Assembly (NCBI GenBank): GCA_030596305.1
Contig: JAUVKK010000037.1
Span: 1 to 7,613, forward strand
Length of the DNA: 7,613 nt
From: Helicobacteraceae bacterium
GTDB taxonomy: Bacteria > Campylobacterota > Campylobacteria > Campylobacterales > Sulfurimonadaceae
Direction of reading: 5' to 3'
Part shown: in pieces, positions 4,936-7,613 of the stretch
How positions within the stretch are numbered: the first letter of the stretch is position 1
Layout of the letters: every line of letters begins with the position of its first letter
Translations under genes and position numbers: made by a program
Notes under the pieces: model-generated
Seen by the model: only the letters and a program-made list of their open reading frames with translations
The model's database searches: none
What the model was told of the DNA's origin: nothing

Positions 4936-6069
4936 TTATTTGGCCTCTTCGTAGAGAAAGATACCTGAAGGTTTTTTGATCTGGAAGATCTCACGAGCGA
5001 GGTACCACTCTTTTGTATGTAACACTGCGATCTTATTAGTGTCATTGACTGAGACATAGAGGTTAGGTCTAACCTCTGACCATCGTACGTGCAGGACTTT
5101 ACCGTCAAATTCAAAACGCTTGATAACCTTTAGTGTTTTTGTATCGATGATCTGAATGACGGGGAACTTTTTACCGCTGAATGTCACTGCCAGATACTTT
5201 TTGTCCGGCGATAGTGCCGTAAAGACAGGCAGACCCTCAGTCTCAATGTTTTTTACAAATTTAAAGTCAGGTGTATAGACCAAAACCTTGTTGTTTCCAA
5301 CAGCAGGGATAAAGACATATCCGCCGCCGATACTCCAGAAACCGAAGTGCGGGACTTTGAGAACAGGTTTTCTGTCCTCTAGCAAGATATCGATCTTAGA
5401 GTACTTCATCGTGTCTAAGTTGACAACACCAAAGTAATCGCTTTTGAAAAAACCGGTAATGAAGTTGTTGTCTTTGATCATAGCGTCAAATGGCATGACA
5501 CCGACATCTTCAAACTCTTTGTGGATGACAAATTTTGGAAGACCTTTTCCAAAGTTTGTATCTTTTAAAACAGTGATCTTGTCATTGTCCATCTGTGAGA
5601 AGATAAGGTAATCTTTGTAGGTCTTGATACCGACATTTTTAGAACCTGTCTCAAACGACTGCAGCGGGTTCAGGTCTCTGTCTAAGATGTCAACACTTTT
5701 TTTAGCGTAGTTGGCAACGGCAAGAAAGTTTTTAGTGATGGTAAAACCGATAGCACTGTCGCTGGTCTTTAACTCTTTTACGATAACCTCTTTTTCAGGG
5801 TCAAACTTGACAACCCAACCGTCGCGACTGATGACATAACCATCTTTGCCCTCAAACTTGACAACACCGTGGTTCATGTTGTGCATGCCCTTCATATGAC
5901 CTTTTGTCATCCCTCTATCGATTACTGCGAGAGAGTTGCTCTCTCTCTCAACAACAAAGATCTTCTCATTGGTGTTCATAGCGGACAAAATAGGGTTGAC
6001 ACCTTGTGCATTTACGCTTGTAAAGCTTAATCCTAAAAGTACGCTACTTAGTAATAGTTTTTTCAACAT
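4936..6069 (-). CDS. nirF: NirF, periplasmic heme d1 biosynthesis protein (d1-type beta-propeller)
   Basis: This 377-residue protein starts with a cleavable signal peptide (MLKKLLLSSVLLGLSFTSVNA) and continues as an eight-bladed-type propeller related to the d1 domain of NirS. NirF-like signatures include VVERES (39-44), GYVISRDGWVVKFD (77-90), MPFDA, VPHFGFW, FIPAVGNNKVLVY, VLHVRW and the closing KPSGIF. His67 in NMNHGVV aligns with the conserved His region of NirF proteins. There is no CxxCH, which argues against the heme-c-bearing homologs NirS and NirN. There is also no lipobox, so it looks soluble in the periplasm, unlike lipoprotein NirF versions. It acts late in heme d1 maturation; its exact reaction is debated. 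It starts two bases after the nirJ stop, so the two are coupled. A Met/His-rich loop (residues 54-67) precedes the conserved His. Confidence 0.9.
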   Translation of the reverse strand: MLKKLLLSSVLLGLSFTSVNAQGVNPILSAMNTNEKIFVVERESNSLAVIDRGMTKGHMKGMHNMNHGVVKFEGKDGYVISRDGWVVKFDPEKEVIVKELKTSDSAIGFTITKNFLAVANYAKKSVDILDRDLNPLQSFETGSKNVGIKTYKDYLIFSQMDNDKITVLKDTNFGKGLPKFVIHKEFEDVGVMPFDAMIKDNNFITGFFKSDYFGVVNLDTMKYSKIDILLEDRKPVLKVPHFGFWSIGGGYVFIPAVGNNKVLVYTPDFKFVKNIETEGLPVFTALSPDKKYLAVTFSGKKFPVIQIIDTKTLKVIKRFEFDGKVLHVRWSEVRPNLYVSVNDTNKIAVLHTKEWYLAREIFQIKKPSGIFLYEEAK

Positions 6070-6071
6070 AA

Positions 6072-7193
6072 TCAGTCTCTCTTTCTCTCTTGTTCAGTTA
6101 AATAACATGATGGGTCTTCACTCCACAGATCACCGGTAATAGCATAAGCACGTGCGCGTGAGCCCCCGTTACAGATATCAAGTTGTTCACAGGTCGCACA
6201 GATGCCACCGATCTGTTTTCTTGGGTGGATACGCAGCTGATCGAGCAGTTCGCCGCCTTGCCAAATATCACCAAAGTCCTGTTCGATGATATTACCAACA
6301 GTAAGTGGAAAGAATGGGTCTGGACGTACATCACCCTCAGAGTTGATGTTAAGCAGTTTACGACCCGCACTGTTACCGCCCCAGGTGACCAGACGTTTGC
6401 GCATCTTCTCTTTAAGCTCAGGGTACTTCTCAGCGAATCTGTTCAAGAACATGACTGCATCCATCTCCATGTTACCTGTAACGATCTCGATATCTCTGCC
6501 ACTCTCGTAGTATTCAAAGGCTTTGTCCAAGATAAAGTCAACAGCTTTGCGTCGCTGCTCTTTGGTCAGGTCCATCTTAAGATTGTCAAGACCGCGGCCA
6601 GAGTAGACAAGATGAGAGATGTAGATCTTTGGAATGTTCTCTCTTTCGACAAGATCGAAGATATACTCTAAAGAGCCAAGTGTATCTTTTGTAACAGTGA
6701 ACCTAATGCCAACCTTGGCTCCCGTAGCGTTTGCCAGTTGAACGGCCTTAAGTGTCTCTTTAAAGGCACCCTTGAGCCCACGGAAGTAGTCATGTGTTGG
6801 CTCATCACCATCAATACTGACACCAACATAGTTAAAGGTGTCAACAATGCGTTGTACATTGCCCTTGGTAAAGTAGAGCCCATTGCTTGAGAGGTAGGTA
6901 ACAATACCGTTCTCTTTACAAAAGTCAGCGATCTCAAAAAGATCTTTACGTGTCAGTGGCTCACCACCAGAGAAGATGATAAATTTAACGCCGTTGGCTT
7001 TCATCTCTAAAATGGTCTTTTTGATCTGCTCTGTGGTCAGTGTATCGACTTCATCCAAAGTCGATTTTGAGTAGCAGTGCAGACAAGAGAGGTTACAGCG
7101 GTTGGTGAAGTTCCAAATAGCAATGGAGCCGTCAAGTACACGCTCCGGCTTGTTCTCAACAACAGAGCTGATGAGGTTAGAGAGTCTAAACAT
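6072..7193 (-). CDS. nirJ: NirJ, radical SAM enzyme of heme d1 biosynthesis
   Basis: This 373-residue cytoplasmic iron-sulfur enzyme carries the radical SAM motif CNLSCLHC at 33-40 (Cys33, 37, 40). It is followed by FSGGEPL, the usual GGEP contact for SAM, and by VSIDG. The C-terminal extension has cysteines at about 332, 335, 341 and 363 (CATCEQLDIC, then a distant Cys) for an auxiliary cluster of SPASM/NirJ type. NirJ removes two propionate side chains from 12,18-didecarboxysiroheme on the way to heme d1. Context supports NirJ over related heme-decarboxylase AhbC or AhbD: it lies between a cytochrome c gene and nirF. Its ATG overlaps the cytochrome stop by one base, and its stop is two bases before nirF, so the three genes are translationally coupled. 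No residues appear to be missing. Confidence 0.92.
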   Translation of the reverse strand: MFRLSNLISSVVENKPERVLDGSIAIWNFTNRCNLSCLHCYSKSTLDEVDTLTTEQIKKTILEMKANGVKFIIFSGGEPLTRKDLFEIADFCKENGIVTYLSSNGLYFTKGNVQRIVDTFNYVGVSIDGDEPTHDYFRGLKGAFKETLKAVQLANATGAKVGIRFTVTKDTLGSLEYIFDLVERENIPKIYISHLVYSGRGLDNLKMDLTKEQRRKAVDFILDKAFEYYESGRDIEIVTGNMEMDAVMFLNRFAEKYPELKEKMRKRLVTWGGNSAGRKLLNINSEGDVRPDPFFPLTVGNIIEQDFGDIWQGGELLDQLRIHPRKQIGGICATCEQLDICNGGSRARAYAITGDLWSEDPSCYLTEQERKRD

Positions 7194-7504
7194 TATTTTG
7201 TCCCTTTATAGGTAAGGATATAGTCTGAAATAAGATCTAATTCGTTATCGCTCAGGTTAAACTGAGTCATAACCGTACGTTTATAGCCAAAGGCCTTATA
7301 CATCGACTCAGGGGAGATGACATAGGCTTTGATCTCATCTTTTGTACGTTTGTCTGCGATCTCGCTGAATGGAGGTCCGAAAGCAACAGCTGTCTGGTGA
7401 TGACAACCCCAACAGTGTGTCTCAAAGACTTTTTTCCCGTCTGACTCTTGGGCAAGCAGGGCGGAGCAAAAAGCGAGTGATATAAGTAAACTAAGTCGCA
7501 TCAT
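7193..7504 (-). CDS. nirC: Monoheme c-type cytochrome, NirC-like
   Basis: This small 103-residue protein has a signal peptide (MMRLSLLISLAFCSALLA) and one heme site, CWGCH, at 31-35. FGPPF downstream of it is typical of class I cytochromes c, and Met79 in RTVMTQF is the likely sixth ligand. A C-terminal helix (LSDNELDLISDYIL) packs on the heme in this fold. It is the first gene of the operon and overlaps nirJ by one base. A NirC-like role, passing electrons to or from NirS or to the last oxidation step of heme d1, is inferred from position. The sequence itself only proves a small periplasmic cytochrome c. Two adjacent ATG codons (7502-7504 and 7499-7501) could start it; the ribosome site (AAAGAAAA) is weak for both. 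The nirC symbol is therefore tentative. Confidence 0.85.
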   Translation of the reverse strand: MMRLSLLISLAFCSALLAQESDGKKVFETHCWGCHHQTAVAFGPPFSEIADKRTKDEIKAYVISPESMYKAFGYKRTVMTQFNLSDNELDLISDYILTYKGTK

Positions 7505-7531
7505 TTTTCTTTAAATTCATTTTTATATACT

Positions 7532-7550
7532 ATCCAAAGATATCTTGGAT
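7532..7550. promoter_or_regulatory. Palindrome in the nir operon leader
   Basis: A near-perfect palindrome, ATCCAAAGATATCTTGGAT, has the core AAGATATCTT and lacks one base for full symmetry. It lies between the inferred start site (about 7562) and the cytochrome ATG. It could be an operator or a small leader hairpin; no known site is matched. Confidence 0.3.
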
Positions 7551-7568
7551 AATTAGTTACGTGAGCAT

Positions 7569-7610
7569 ATATTAAGGGATTTAGACAAATAAAGCATTGA
7601 CGCATATCAA
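7569..7610 (-). promoter_or_regulatory. Class II FNR/CRP-type promoter of the nir operon
   Basis: On the minus strand TTGATATGCGTCAA (7597-7610) matches the FNR-type consensus at 9 of 10 half-site positions. When it is centred at -41.5, the -10 window (7569-7574) reads TAATAT, a fair match. The box is 13 of 14 identical to the one at 1343-1356. It predicts induction by a low-oxygen or nitric-oxide-responsive FNR-family regulator and marks the cytochrome gene as the first of the operon. Confidence 0.6.
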
Positions 7611-7613
7611 GGG

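Noticed and set aside
4860..5114. 84-residue minus-strand frame spanning the nirF-nirE gap
   Set aside because: Most of it is out-of-frame within nirF, and the product shows no domain or signal; the gap itself shows no clear promoter.
6183..6671. 162-residue plus-strand frame
   Set aside because: It lies wholly antisense inside nirJ, whose radical SAM and C-terminal cysteine motifs are unambiguous; no family pattern in the antisense product.

Overview
The window reads as chromosomal DNA of a sulfur-oxidising, nitrate-respiring Campylobacterota, close to Sulfurimonas, Sulfuricurvum or Sulfurovum. This rests on a compact cytochrome cd1 nitrite reductase (heme d1) maturation operon, many periplasmic c-type cytochromes, moderate-to-low GC content, and FNR-type promoter boxes. 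Genus is not resolved from sequence alone.

Layout. Bases 1-153 hold the 3' end of a plus-strand thioredoxin-like gene, which converges on a minus-strand lipoprotein gene (200-571) across a shared palindrome. A second, paralogous lipoprotein gene (957-1328, about 58% identical by hand count) lies in tandem. Between the two sits a 266-bp MITE-like element (682-947) with 31-bp terminal inverted repeats and two internal hairpin arms. The second lipoprotein gene is divergent from a plus-strand operon (1430-3457) for a small two-helix membrane protein, an exported Sel1-repeat protein and a pentaheme cytochrome c. Bases 3458-4110 are non-coding and carry an inverted pair of short palindromic repeats, other hairpins and a TC microsatellite. 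The minus-strand operon 7504-4111 encodes a monoheme cytochrome c (NirC-like), NirJ, NirF and a NirE/CobA-type SUMT.

How it fits together. The minus-strand operon supplies part of heme d1 synthesis: NirE makes precorrin-2, NirJ is the radical-SAM enzyme removing two propionate side chains, NirF is a periplasmic late-step protein, and the cytochrome c probably handles electrons. nirS and the siroheme decarboxylase genes are not in the window. FNR/CRP-type boxes (TTGAT-N4-ATCAA class) lie at class II distance from plausible -10 hexamers in front of the nir operon, both lipoprotein genes and the pentaheme operon. The box before the nir operon and the one serving the pentaheme operon match at 13 of 14 bases. 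This suggests one low-oxygen or nitrogen-oxide regulon.

Most novel signals: (i) the mirror-symmetric divergent promoter at 1343-1415, with two class II boxes and overlapping -10 elements, plus its duplicated remnant at 586-658; (ii) the three-way-junction MITE whose two arm tips are mutually complementary; (iii) the uncharacterised membrane protein/Sel1/pentaheme cytochrome module. All functional statements are inferred from sequence motifs; no database search was possible.
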